A stretch of DNA of 64,000 nucleotides from Acanthacorydalis orientalis (Eukaryota > Arthropoda > Insecta > Megaloptera > Corydalidae), in contig CM068315.1 in the NCBI GenBank assembly GCA_034766995.1, positions 41,338,818-41,402,817 on the forward strand, in the 5' to 3' direction. The first letter of the stretch is position 1. Each line of letters begins with the position of its first letter. The position numbers and the translations under genes are program-made. Positions 53,301 to 64,000 of this stretch are shown one piece after another. The notes under the pieces are model-generated. The model was not told where the DNA came from, ran no database searches, and saw nothing but the letters and a program-made list of their open reading frames with translations.

Positions 53301-54111
53301 TCTTTGGTAAGGCATTGATCTTTTAATTTTTCATTTTCACATTTTAATTTTTCTATTTGTTCTAATAAATATGTAGAAACATCAACTTTACTATTTTCTT
53401 CAATTATAATCGTATTTTGAGTATTTGAAACAGTTTTTAAGTTTGTTTCAAAAAATTTTGAACTAAAACTATCCTCATTAATATTCTGCCTTACACCTGA
53501 TGGATTGTTGGATACAAATGTCGAGGATTTTACTATAGAAGTATTCTTTTGAGTTGAACAATATTTAGTGGTAATAGGAACTTTAAAGTTTGGGTAAGAA
53601 GGTAAAACTGTAGTATTCTGACGACTTTGCGATGCTGACATCTACTAGAAAAAATTGAATTTGATAATTTATTTTATAATTAGATGTAATAAATAATCAT
53701 ACAACCTCAGATGCTTGTGTAGCTTGCAAAATGCATTCTTCCACTTCATCTTCATCAGGATCTTCTCCCCAAATATCATCACTCTCTATTTAATGATAAA
53801 TAAAATAAATACTCTAAAAAAACTAAGATCTCTACCATAGTATAAAGACTTATAAAATGATTATATAAAAAAAGATTTATACTGCATTTAAGAAAAGATG
53901 TTTCGAAATCTGAACGTATACCTCAATTTATTATTTTCCATAAATAAAAAATAATCGCTTGAATGGTTAATGAAAAAAAAATTAATCATTAATATCTATA
54001 TATTTATAAACTTATTTAAGTGTTTTAAGTTTTTTTTATATAAAAAATAAATCCAAAACTTCTACACATACATACATACATTTATATATATATATATATA
54101 TATATATACTC

Positions 54112-54148
<37 letters not shown>

Positions 54149-54663
54149 AATAAATATTAGGCTTGTCAGACATCCTGTATTTTTGAATTGCTGTACATTG
54201 AATTTTGCTGTACTGTATTGTTTTTGTGGAGACAGCCTAATGTCCCATATTTTAATGAAAAGATAAAATTAAAATTATGTTACACAATTACAATTTTCAA
54301 TATTCTTTTCGAACAATCTAACTTAATTGATTTATAAGTCATAAAAACAGCCAATTCAAGGAAATTAATTATTTACAGTTTATGGCAGCGGTGGTCACTT
54401 TCATCAGTTGCTTTTATTTTAGTATAAGCATTTTATTTATAATTTTCAGCACAGATATATTGCATTTGCCTATTTTCAAATAGTTCTTATATGGACATTG
54501 TGTAGTGTGGTAAAAGTAATGCTAAATATAAGGACTGAACTACACCTAATTATTATAATGTTCCAACATTATGTAATTTAACAAAATTGTTTTAAGGTTT
54601 GGAGTTGGCTTTTTTTGTAATACCTATGTCCCGTATTTGGTTTTCCAAAATCTGGCAACCCTA

Positions 54664-54702
<39 letters not shown>

Positions 54703-54865
54703 CATTTTATTACTGTTTTTTGAAATAGAACATACTGACATTGAACTACATTTTTTTCTGTAATAAACTGCTTCTGTACTAACCTAAGTTTGTGTCTTTT
54801 TCATTCACTTTAAATTTTTTAAATTTAAAATTGTTGTACCCATTGCATGGCGGTCGTTTAGACAT
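50047..54865 (-). CDS. ATRIP: ATR-interacting protein (ATRIP / Drosophila mus304 homologue), 15 exons
   Basis: Fifteen exons join in frame: 54865-54784, 53785-53706, 53641-53294, 53155-52994, 52916-52715, 52607-52464, 52407-52259, 52131-51968, 51780-51498, 51406-51315, 51254-51064, 50994-50835, 50775-50684, 50613-50434 and 50174-50047, giving 818 aa. Human ATRIP is 791 aa. Seen: an N-terminal acidic stretch with DDIWGEDPDEDEVEE (about residues 30-45), where family members carry the RPA70-binding motif. A coiled coil at about residues 150-240 has LLEQIEKLKCENEKLK, KEGETSILRNQLKQTR and EFKDLEIVSLKGR. A helical C-terminal half follows with LLQLVTVIGEI and LLCHNSESNV. Role in the family: recruits ATR kinase to RPA-coated single-stranded DNA in the nucleus. 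Sequence outside the coiled coil is strongly diverged, so the name rests on architecture and the coiled-coil block. The last intron (50433-50175) carries a large TA minisatellite and is inferred from frame and splice sites. Confidence 0.85.
50199..50397. repeat. TA-rich minisatellite in the last ATRIP intron
   Basis: About four copies of a roughly 31-bp unit containing TATTAGATATATATGTATAT, followed by a plain (TA)n of about 65 bp. The array fills most of the inferred 259-bp intron. Confidence 0.85.
54081..54145. repeat. (TA)n with ACTCG interruption, ATRIP intron 1
   Basis: Two TA runs are separated by ACTCGTATA, immediately left of the hAT-like insertion. Confidence 0.9.
54158..54663. mobile_element. 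Non-autonomous hAT-like element in ATRIP intron 1, perfect 8-bp TSD
   Basis: It begins TAGGCTTGTCAGA at 54158 and its inverted right end reads TAGGGTTGCCAGA from 54663. The flanks are identical 8-mers, ATAAATAT at 54150-54157 and 54664-54671. Internal CCCATATTTTAATG and CCCGTATTTGG are sub-terminal repeats. It is 506 bp with no transposase. It sits between ATRIP exons 1 and 2 and does not touch splice sites. Confidence 0.8.
54668..54698. repeat. (TA)n, ATRIP intron 1
   Basis: About 15 TA units, immediately right of the hAT-like target duplication. Confidence 0.9.
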
Positions 54866-55560
54866 TATTTTAACATAAATAACTTATTTAATTAATTATA
54901 CACTGACGTACAAAACGTAAAATTAAACACATTTCATACGAATTTTGACATTTACAGCCAACGTTAAAAAAGCAACCAAAATATTAATTTTATTTAAATA
55001 TGAAAGGTAAAAATTCTTGTTAGTTGTATATTGTAATAAATTTATTAAAAAGTATTTTAGTTTTGAGTAAAATTATTTAATTGACTATTAATTTCGTTTA
55101 TTGTCAACATTTCCATTTATGTTGAACTAATAAATTTTGGTTCTTTTTAAAACTTGTTACATGGTAGTTACCATAGATAAAGTATCTCAGTAAAATAGGT
55201 AGTCAGTGTTGCTTTTTAAGACAACGCTCAAATAAGTTTTGGTTTATTTTGGAATAGTTTTTGTTTTTTAAAAAATAACTTTTATTAATGTTAAAAATAC
55301 AATAATTTCTGCTCAATAAAGAATAAATATTATTTTTTATATTCCTATTTTAATTCTTTAAATTGGTGATAGATAAGCCATATTTTTTAAATTTAAAATT
55401 AAACTTGTAGAAAATATATCACCATTTTTAACTTGTTCCAAGACACTTCCTACAAAAAAAAATTTAAAGAAAAATGGGTACATCAAAATACTTCATTCTT
55501 TATTTACATAAAATATATTCAATTATATTATCATAATAAAAAAGAATCAACAATTATTAT
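54866..55560. other. Spacer between ATRIP start and PWP1 stop
   Basis: About 700 bp separating two genes on the same strand. It must contain the ATRIP promoter and the PWP1 3' UTR. Nothing else recognisable is seen. A short plus-strand reading frame at 55433-55702 overlaps the last PWP1 exon and looks like chance. Confidence 0.5.
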
Positions 55561-57731
55561 TTATTTGTTTACAGATTTTTTAATTGATAAATTATTTAAA
55601 TCTGCTGTAGTGTTTAATATACTTGAACTATCTTTCTCAGTTTTTACCTTCTGTACTAATTTTCGTTTCCCAAAACGATTAGAAACTAAAAAATACAAAT
55701 AAATGAATTACAAAATAAACAATAACTTCATGAATTTTTATACCTTCATCATCGCTTTTTAAATCATACACACTGAAATTTCTATTTTTCTTATCTCCAC
55801 CAACAGCAATTGTAAATGAATTATCTGGACATATATCTAAACACTGTATACATCCAAGATGACCAACACGTTCTTTAACTAAAGTTGGTTGTATTTTACT
55901 TTCATATGTACCATTCATATTGTCATTATATAAATCCCATATTGCCATTTTACCATCATTTGCTACAGTTGTAATTAAACCAGGACAATCTGAATTTACA
56001 GCTAAACCTGTTCATTATGATAAAATAAATTACTTGTTTTATATTATTTAATTTTAAATAAGAACCACGTTTTATATATACCAGTAATTTCTTTTTCATG
56101 CGCTTTAAAACTCCATATAAATCCAGTAGATCGACAATCAATACATGATAACGTTCCATCACTAGTTCCAGTTAAATAAGTGTATGGTTCATGATAATTC
56201 CATGCAACTTTTTCAATGTCACTTTCATGTAGCCAGCTTTTAAAACTATTAGCAACATCATCAATCGCAGTACGACAATCAAACACACGAGCAAATTTAT
56301 CACAACTACCTACAAGTAATGTAGATGCTTCAAATGGATGCCATTGTAAAGATTGCACCTGTTGCGAAAATAGGAGTTGTTTACGAAAATGTTTTTGTTT
56401 TGAAGAATTTTAAAAAAATACAAACTTTTTCCCCAAATATGTTGATATCAACACTTGGTTTTCCTGTGGTTAAATCCCATAACAACACACTATGATCAAC
56501 TGAACCGCTAGCCAAAACATGATTATATGATTCATTCCATGCCAAATCTAGCACAGCATCTTTATGACCTATTAATAATTTAAAAAGACATCACAGACTA
56601 CTTTAAAAACTCAAATTATACTACTTACTACTGCTTTTTAAAAAAAAAGAAAAACAGAAAAAATGAATGTAAATAAGAAAAATATATTACCTTTTCTAAG
56701 TTCTGCATTTTTATGCCGATTAATTTTTTTTTTCTTACGCTTTTCTCCAAGAACAAAAGCAGATTCTAGGCAATCAACTATATCTAAATCCCAAACTTCA
56801 ATTATTGGAGACATGGAACCAATGGCGCACAAGTTTCCTAAAATTATTTAACTATAATTAGATTTACTTTCACTTTTATTTTTTGAATCTCAGAAATTAT
56901 TCACACCTGGCTTGGAATCACTTGGATCAAAATTCAACCATTCAATACATAAGGGAAAACTAGGCAATAAAAGATCATGATGAACATATAGGCTTCCTTC
57001 TTCTTCATTATAAATATACACTTCTAAAACACTTGCGTCTCCTTCTACATGCCCGACTAAAATTAAATTATCACTAGGTTTAATTATGTCATCTTCTTTT
57101 TCACTATCACTACTGTCATCATTAATCATAGTGGGATGGTTTCTCATAGTATTATCTGTTGGTTCAAAAGATGCAATACTTGCAATTCCTAAAAGTGCAT
57201 CTGGAATATCTGCAACATTTTTTAATTAGTTTTTTTTTAAATTTATATTTTTTACACATTACCTCTTTCTTGATCATATGAAGCAAAATTAAACTCATCG
57301 TTTTGTGATTCACGATTTGATTGATTTTCTTGTGTTGAATTATTTTGATCTGTCATATCATCATCATCAGATATATTATCCATATCAATACCTTCTTTAC
57401 TAAAAAAAGTCCGTATTTAAATATTCATGAGTATACTTACATTTGAATGATTTTTAAACATATAAATATGAACAGTAAAGAAATAAATAATATTATTTTT
57501 AGTACCTTAAATCATTTTTAGCTGTGTTTATTATTTCTGTTAATTCTGACTCTGTAAGTTGTACCTTGAAACAATAATAAATTCATATTTAAAAGTACCA
57601 GACAACTATAAAAAAAAGACAATTTTACATTAACATTAAATTCTATATACCTTATCAGGATTGGCTTTTGCAACTCCTCTTTTAACCCACCTTAGACACG
57701 GTATAAAATTTATTTTATTACTTTCTTCCAT
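55561..57731 (-). CDS. PWP1: Periodic tryptophan protein 1 homologue (PWP1), WD40 repeat, 9 exons
   Basis: Nine exons join in frame: 57731-57651, 57564-57506, 57399-57263, 57209-56907, 56837-56691, 56568-56426, 56358-56082, 56007-55744 and 55685-55561, giving 511 aa. Human PWP1 is 501 aa. Seen: N-terminal [15 protein letters not shown], an acidic linker ([10 protein letters not shown] and [10 protein letters not shown]), [16 protein letters not shown], then [20 protein letters not shown]. Exon 5 has [17 protein letters not shown] and a lysine-rich insert. WD repeats follow with [32 protein letters not shown] and KAHEKEITG. The C-terminus has FGKRKLVQK. Known role: nuclear and nucleolar WD40 protein in ribosome biogenesis, linked to RNA polymerase I transcription. 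The start is the first Met before the conserved WVKRGVAK block. The gene lies in tandem behind ATRIP and head to head with the Myb/SANT-like gene. Confidence 0.96.
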
Positions 57732-58416
57732 ATTCGCGTTTAAATACACGTGTTTGTATATTGCAATGTGGGTTAGAACAATCTGACAGAAAATCAGTGT
57801 TGGCTTATGAATTGACTAAAATCCCTGTGTAAAACTGCATCATTTCTATTGATCTACCGGTTAACAGGGAAAATTCTCACTCAGGATCGAAATATTAAAA
57901 TTCGGTTAATTGATACATAAATATTTATATTGACAAATAAATGTTTGTATTTAATTACGAACTTATATTCAATTTACTAGTTTTAACTAAAAAGAAGAAA
58001 TTACATCACTCGTTGTACGGTGGATTTTAAAATCATAAACCAAGTTTCTCTTAAACTGAGTTTACTAGTGAATAGGTTAAGTCAAATATTATTAAAAAAG
58101 TTGATGTATTAAAATTGTAAATAATATATTCAGTTATTTTGATTTCAACATTAATTTTTTAAAAACATAATTAAAAATGATAAACTGAGCTAAAGAATAG
58201 AAAGTCAATATCTTTAAAAATTATTATTTTTCATTGTAATTGAAATATAAATTTGTAATCATCATTTTAATAACGGTTTAAAAAAAATAATACGAAATAA
58301 CGAAATCGAAATGAAATCTTAAAATTATATATCTGTTATTAATTATTTAAAAAAATGATTAAAAATAAAATCAAATAAAACTTGAATAAAGAAAGCAATC
58401 CAAAATTTTATTTAAA
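57732..58416. promoter_or_regulatory. Divergent promoter region between PWP1 and the Myb/SANT-like gene
   Basis: 685 bp between two start codons that face away from each other. The half next to PWP1 (about 57740-57880) is richer in G and C and is the best place for the PWP1 core promoter. The half next to the plus-strand gene is almost pure A/T. Confidence 0.45.
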
Positions 58417-59575
58417 ATGTCATATAAACGAGAACGATCCTCAAATTTTACTGAAAATGAAGTGAAATTACTATTAGATTTAGTAGCAGCCCATATATCA
58501 ATCCTAGAAACAAAAAAAATTGATTATATAACGAATAAAGAGAAAGAACTTTGTTGGGAAAGAATAACAAATATATTTAATTCATCTACAGATGATACAC
58601 CGCGTTCAGTGAAAGTATTACGGATGAAGTTCGAGAATATGAAAAAGAAATTAAAAAAGAAAATTACAGAAAATGAAGTTAAAATTCTTGAATCGAACGG
58701 CGATGATGCACCTGACGTAAAATTTTTAACAACTTTAGAGCAAAGATTAAAAGATATACTGTTTCTTGCATCAGAAGGTTTAGCTTCTTGTCTGAATATA
58801 GATGGAGAAACGAGTGAGGTAATATATAAAACATGTCAAACTGAAAATAGTATTCTGAAATGAATGCTTTATATTTTAAATTAAAAAGAAACTTTTTTCT
58901 AGGTGTATTCTGTTTTTGTAAATGGGGTAGATAAAGAGTCTGAACATGAAAATACAGAAATAGAGGTATAATTAAAATTACATAATTCATTTGATGGATA
59001 ATTACAAATTAAATATATGTTTTCAGATTAATTCTAGTGAACATACTGACAGAAAAAGTGTAAAAATGATATTAGATAATGATGAAATCAAATCTTCGAA
59101 TTGGTCAAAATGGAATCCTGATATATTTAAAAAGAATACTTTTCAGGTCGTATCTCCAAAAAATATACTTTTAGTTGATAGTAACGAAACCGATTTACCT
59201 GTATCAGTATCACAACAAAAAGTCAATAAGTTTCCAAAAAAGAAATTCAAAAACAAAAAAAATGTAAATAAAGATATTACAAATACACAATATAGTTCAA
59301 TGGTGGAAATGAAGAAGGAGTTTTTTAAATTACAAAAAAAAATATTAGAACTAGAACACAATAGAAATGAAAAATATAATGAATTGAGAATTGAAGCAAT
59401 TAAATTAGAATTGGAACAGAAGAAACTGCAGGTTGAAGAAATGAGGAGAAAGAAATCAACTGAAAGTGAATTTTTAGAGTTACAGAAACGTGAATATTTA
59501 TTAAAGATTAAGTCTTTAGAATTAGATGTAGAGTGTAAAACATTAAATCTTGAAATATTGAGAAGAAAAACATAG
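58417..59575 (+). CDS. Myb/SANT-like DNA-binding domain protein with C-terminal coiled coil (MSANTD3/FSBP/zeste-like), 3 exons
   Basis: Three exons join in frame: 58417-58818, 58903-58965 and 59027-59575, giving 337 aa. Seen: residues about 5-85 form a three-helix Myb/SANT-like domain of the Myb_DNA-bind_5 type. It has NFTENEVKLLLDLVAAH, then KKIDYITNKEKELCWERI, NIFNSST and PRSVKVLRMKFENMKKKLKK, which is the typical spacing of aromatic and basic residues. The middle is a serine- and lysine-rich linker with KFPKKKFKNKK, a likely nuclear localisation signal. Residues about 235-337 are a long charged coiled coil (KKEFFKLQKKILELEHNRN onward) for likely oligomerisation. This layout is found in arthropod zeste-like and MSANTD3/4-like proteins, often annotated as fibrinogen silencer-binding. 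Many such proteins are domesticated from Harbinger-type transposons, and no transposase neighbour is present here. An AATAAA is at 59664-59669, close behind the stop. Confidence 0.85.
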
Positions 59576-59679
59576 TTTTTTAGTTATAAAACATATAATA
59601 GATTAATGAGTTAAATTAGTATGTAACAGTTTATATAGTTTTCTTAATATGTATTTTTGTATGAATAAAAAAACTTTTG

Positions 59680-60814
59680 CTTAAACTATGGTATTTGCTT
59701 ATTCTCTGAATTTTAAATTGGAGTATAATGAGTAATTACTGTTGATACTAAAAAATATACTTTTTAAAATCTTGAATTGTACAATTTTAAACAAAATAAA
59801 CTATTATGGTTTTGACAAGCCTAGATATATACTTCTTAAGTTAGTATAAAAAATTAAAGTCTTATGAATATTGATATTGGTATCAACATCTTGTATAAAA
59901 AATATTTTTTTACTAATTGAAAATTACTATTTTATTTATTCTTTAACCGAGGTTTTAATAAAATATGCCTAAATGTTTTAAAGGGTTTTGTTTTTAATGA
60001 ATGAATCAAAAAATGTATTTGTATAAGAAAGAGAATTTTACTTAAGAAAGAACAAAGTTTTTAATTATATTTTGAAGCCAAAATTTGTATTAAACGTTTG
60101 CAATGTATACTTATATGAAAGACATCATTTTAACATTTTTACATTTATCGTTTCAAATAAAATCGCAAAAATTGAAATGAAATAAAGTTTATATTATAAA
60201 CTGAACTGTATAAAATGTTAATGTTCAGTAAATTCATTTCAAATATTAAAAAATGTATAGAAAGAAATAGAGCGAGTATCTTAAAAGTCTGTTGAAAAGA
60301 AGTAGATAAGTTAATGAGGTTAATGTTCAATTTTAAATTCTTATCAACGGTAATTAAAGTAATGGAGATCAATAAAATGACTATAAAAAAACTATGCAAC
60401 GTTAAAATGTTATTCTTTTTTCGTAAATTCTAACAAAGAAAATTATGATTTTATAGTTCATAGTTTTTATAATTTAGTTAAATTAGTTATGGTGTTTATT
60501 TCCAATTATAAATATAATGAAGTTGGTGTTAGGTTCAAATAATGTAATTGTATCAAACGTATTTTTATATTGTTTTTTAATACATACTTTCTGTTGTCAA
60601 GAGAATGAATATTCGTTTAACATTAAAGTACTATATTGGCAGAATGTCAATGGATATATTATACAATGAAATGTCACAGATATGGTAAACATTAGAGTTA
60701 TGGATTTTATCAAATATAGACTGACTACCTTATATAAATTCGTATTATTTTTCTAAATAGAAGATTGTGCAAAAGTAAAATAAGTATACTTTGTCTATCT
60801 TACTTAAGGTGTAA

Positions 60815-60815
<1 letters not shown>
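59680..60815. other. Non-coding AT-rich sequence downstream of the Myb/SANT gene
   Basis: No supported gene or element. The minus-strand frame at 60145-60399 is low-complexity and hydrophobic by base composition. Confidence 0.55.

Positions 60816-60818
<3 letters not shown>

Positions 60819-60874
<56 letters not shown>
60819..60874. repeat. (TA)n microsatellite
   Basis: About 27 TA units. Confidence 0.95.
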
Positions 60875-60878
<4 letters not shown>

Positions 60879-61054
60879 AAAATTTTATTGGTTTTCGTTT
60901 TAATGTAATGCTTTATTTTTTTTAAATGTAATATCTATTGTGAACATATCTTTAACAGCAATAAAATTGAATAAATAAGCGTTGCAGATATCAATTGTTT
61001 ACTTAAGACAGAATGAGACATTACATTTCAAAAAAATGCAAATCAACATCTGCT

Positions 61055-61225
<171 letters not shown>

Positions 61226-61322
61226 CAATTATAAGTCTGTACATGAACCGAATGAAACAATAAACGTATTTTTTAAAACTCATTATGTCTATATAATTAT
61301 TATCACAAATGCAACGTAATCG

Positions 61323-61325
<3 letters not shown>

Positions 61326-61381
<56 letters not shown>
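61326..61381. repeat. (TA)n microsatellite
   Basis: About 27 TA units. Confidence 0.95.
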
Positions 61382-61382
<1 letters not shown>

Positions 61383-61454
61383 AATATAATACATATATAA
61401 AAATCGCAGATAGATTATTTTTTGCAACGTTGTAGTTTTTTGTGGATAATTTTG

Positions 61455-61456
<2 letters not shown>

Positions 61457-61522
<66 letters not shown>
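61457..61522. repeat. (TA)n microsatellite
   Basis: About 31 TA units. Confidence 0.95.
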
Positions 61523-61524
<2 letters not shown>

Positions 61525-61832
61525 TCTTATACTTTTGTACTTAATAATAATAGTATACATTATGTGTTCTTTAATTTATTGTTATTTATTTTGTATCTGC
61601 CAACTAACTACTCAATAAACTTCTAATAAGGATATTAAATTATTAATAAGTATTACATTGCGTGTTATCATCTATGTCGCATTTGGTTAAAATTTATGAG
61701 ATAGATAGATCTATAGAAAAAAAGATTAGTGTTTCTTCTATTTGGAATTTTTAGAATGAAATTATTAACTAATATTTATTACTTTTATGATTAAAAATGC
61801 CATAATTACTACAGGCCAATATGTCATGTAAG

Positions 61833-61930
61833 CAGTGGTGTACTGAGCAAGTAAAATTCATTTCGGGTGACAACCAAGAGGGATTTGCATCGGGAGTATT
61901 GAAATTATTCCTACACCTTAAGTCTTTTCA
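61833..61930. repeat. Possible hAT terminus relic
   Basis: CAGTGGTGTACTGAGCAAGT, followed by a G-containing stretch with GGGTGACAACCAAGAGGG, resembles hAT-type ends (CAGTGGCGTA). No partner end or target duplication was found. Confidence 0.25.
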
Positions 61931-61939
61931 AACAGCTAT

Positions 61940-62680
61940 CAAAGAAATAAAAATACGGAGCGAGCTTTTTTGATATATGATAAAAAAATGCTAAAAATGA
62001 ATTTTATTCAGACGCATTTTTTCTTAATGAATATTCGTATATTACTTTTTGAGAACAAAAATCAAATAACATTAACCATATATTTATTTATACGTTTTAT
62101 TAAATAAATAATTAACAGTTATCTATAATTGTGTACGATATACATTACATTTAAAATAAATATGAAAATAATCATCTTAAATATCCACGTCTACTAAGAG
62201 TTCAGATAATTAAAATAAATGTTGTTTTATCTACATAAAACTAAATGCTATTAACTAAAGCATATATTCTAGATCCTTATTTTTGAAAATTCAGTAAAAT
62301 ACAGAAACAATTAATGCTGAAATTTTCGTTAAAATACAAAAATCTCTACATGAATACTTTTGGAAAAATAACTGTTCGCTCGAATATTAAAAATAATTTT
62401 TTTTTATTTTAATTGTTTTTTAAGTTAAATGTGTTCAGAACAAAAATAAAAAAAATATCTATTGTCAATATGTTTATAGTAAATAATAGAAGAGTTATAA
62501 ATTTTTTGGGAACGAATAACTGTAATTATTTTATATAAGAAATGAAATAAAAATACACTTAATTTAAATATAGACAATAAAAATGCATTTTCACAAAATG
62601 GCGAACTCTTTAAATATGGTTATAATATTTCAAATATAATATTTGCTATTTTTTTTAAAAAAGCATTCCAAGTAGCTGAA
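61940..62680. other. Non-coding AT-rich sequence
   Basis: Nothing supported. Confidence 0.55.
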
Positions 62681-62687
62681 TTAGATA

Positions 62688-63178
62688 TTAACCCATTAAC
62701 GCTCCTGTTGACATGAAAATAATTTGATGAAACCATTACATGAAAATTTATATTAACAAATGTAAATAATTTTCTCAAAAAAACATTGTTGTTTCTGAAA
62801 ACGAGCCGATCTCAATCGACATTTTATTCACTATTTTTAAAAATAAAAAAGTACAAACTGCATAAATATCAAACTTTTCATGTCCTTTGATAAAAGGATG
62901 ATTTTATAAAAAAATGTAACATAATTTCAAAATATTACAGGAAAATACTATTTTTATTTTTTTTTTATAAAATTTTCACAGAAATATGAATTTAAACATT
63001 AATCATTTTCGAATGACTATACGATCGGAAAAATATGATAGGAATGCTGTCACAAAAATGTACAGACTTCATCTATTTTTTATGAATATATTTCAGAAAA
63101 AAAATCAGTTTAAAAGTTGTCTTACGAACAGTAGACGTGTTTTTATCGCCATCGTATGAATCAGCCATAATGGGTTAA
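62688..63178. mobile_element. Second TTAA-flanked piggyBac-like MITE
   Basis: TTAACCCATTAACGCTC at 62688 and the inverted right end TTAACCCATTATGGCTG from 63178 share 11 identical terminal bases including TTAA. The start resembles the inverted right end of the 23.5-24.1 kb element (TTAACCCATTAAACGCC). It is about 490 bp long and has no coding capacity. Confidence 0.65.
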
Positions 63179-63426
63179 TGTAATCAAATAGAAAGAAATA
63201 TTTGATTTACTGTATAGAAGAAGCGATAAATTATTGATAAATATAACTCGACTTATATAACTACTTTTTGAAAAATATCTTAGATGAAGATAATTTATTA
63301 ATATATTTTTTAAAAAAGTATTTTTAAAGCATGTTTGTAATCGAATTGATTAAAAAATATTTTTATAAGCAATTTCTAGTTTTTGGCTATAATTATACAT
63401 TTTTTTTACAAATTCTTGTATCAGTA

Positions 63427-63431
63427 ATATA

Positions 63432-63484
<53 letters not shown>
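63427..63484. repeat. (TA)n microsatellite
   Basis: About 26 TA units after a TATATGTGTATA start. Confidence 0.95.
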
Positions 63485-63487
<3 letters not shown>

Positions 63488-63730
63488 GTTATTTTTGAGC
63501 GCTGTTAACAGTCAGAAAAATAATCACAAACCAAATTTCGGTTTGTGCAGTGATTTGAAGCTCTGTTGATTTATTTTTAAAAGCGTAGGATAATCTAAAT
63601 GTTTAATAGGACGGCCTGGTTTCAAGTGCTAATAAATACGTTAATTTAAGATTTTTTAACGAAAATTATTCAATATATTAATTTTATATTTTTGAGATTT
63701 TTTTGTTTGTGATTAAAGAAACTATATTCT

Positions 63731-63733
63731 CTT

Positions 63734-63822
<89 letters not shown>
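63731..63822. repeat. (CT)n then (TA)n compound microsatellite
   Basis: About 38 bp of CT-rich repeat pass directly into about 27 TA units. Confidence 0.95.
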
Positions 63823-64000
63823 CAAACGGAAAAAAACAAATGGATTCTTATTTTATACAAATTTTAATGTCTCATGAAGTATATTCTAATATAAAACCTC
63901 AACATTTAATAAATGTTTAAAAAAAGTACCGTTTTTAAATCAAAACAGACACACTTTCTTTTATTAAAAAAAAACTATAACAGAGTAATTTCTGCACTTG

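Noticed and set aside
56216..56413. 65-codon plus-strand frame
   Set aside because: Antisense shadow of PWP1 exon 7.
58679..58990. 103-codon minus-strand frame
   Set aside because: Antisense shadow of the Myb/SANT-like gene.

Overview
This is an extremely AT-rich nuclear window from a eukaryote. Spliceosomal introns with GT..AG ends, animal-type genes (ARMH3, MED24, ATRIP, PWP1) and Tc1/mariner, hAT-like and piggyBac-like relics point to an arthropod, most likely an insect. The lineage cannot be fixed from sequence alone. Roughly forty (TA)n tracts, some over 100 bp, are scattered through the window. Most apparent small reading frames are YIYIYI readings of these tracts.

Layout. Positions 1-40 kb form a gene desert. 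It holds (TA)n arrays, a family of folded-back 300-400 bp MITE-like elements, several internally deleted mariner-type elements (3.5, 13.0, 17.5 and 20.1 kb, plus a 79-bp miniature at 23.1 kb), a decayed Tc1-like element (7.5-8.5 kb), a long inverted-repeat element (10.8-11.5 kb), a hAT-like element with target duplication (22.7-23.3 kb), a TTAA-flanked piggyBac-like element (23.5-24.1 kb) and a non-LTR retrotransposon 3' end (36.5-37.1 kb). The only gene signal here is one possible first coding exon with a signal peptide on the minus strand at 24.30-24.54 kb. If real, much of the desert to its left may be its first intron.

Positions 40.6-59.6 kb are a compact island of five genes whose exons can be joined in frame: ARMH3 (-), MED24 (+), ATRIP (-), PWP1 (-) and a Myb/SANT-like DNA-binding coiled-coil gene (+). 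ARMH3/MED24 and PWP1/Myb-SANT are divergent pairs with short intergenic spacers. MED24 and ATRIP converge. The reconstructed lengths (685, 1109, 818, 511 and 337 aa) fit the families. The genes have unrelated housekeeping roles (Golgi lipid kinase partner, Mediator tail, replication-stress checkpoint, ribosome biogenesis), so the clustering looks positional, not functional.

Positions 59.7-64 kb return to non-coding sequence with (TA)n tracts, a GC-rich islet at 61.16 kb and a second TTAA-flanked element at 62.7-63.2 kb.

The most notable items are a miniature mariner close in size to the primate MADE1 MITE and nested inside a hAT-like element, the undescribed-looking palindromic MITE family, a perfect 8-bp target duplication around a hAT-like insertion in ATRIP intron 1, and a tandem TAGTAG splice acceptor in ATRIP whose upstream choice creates an immediate stop. 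No tRNA, rRNA or CRISPR array was seen.
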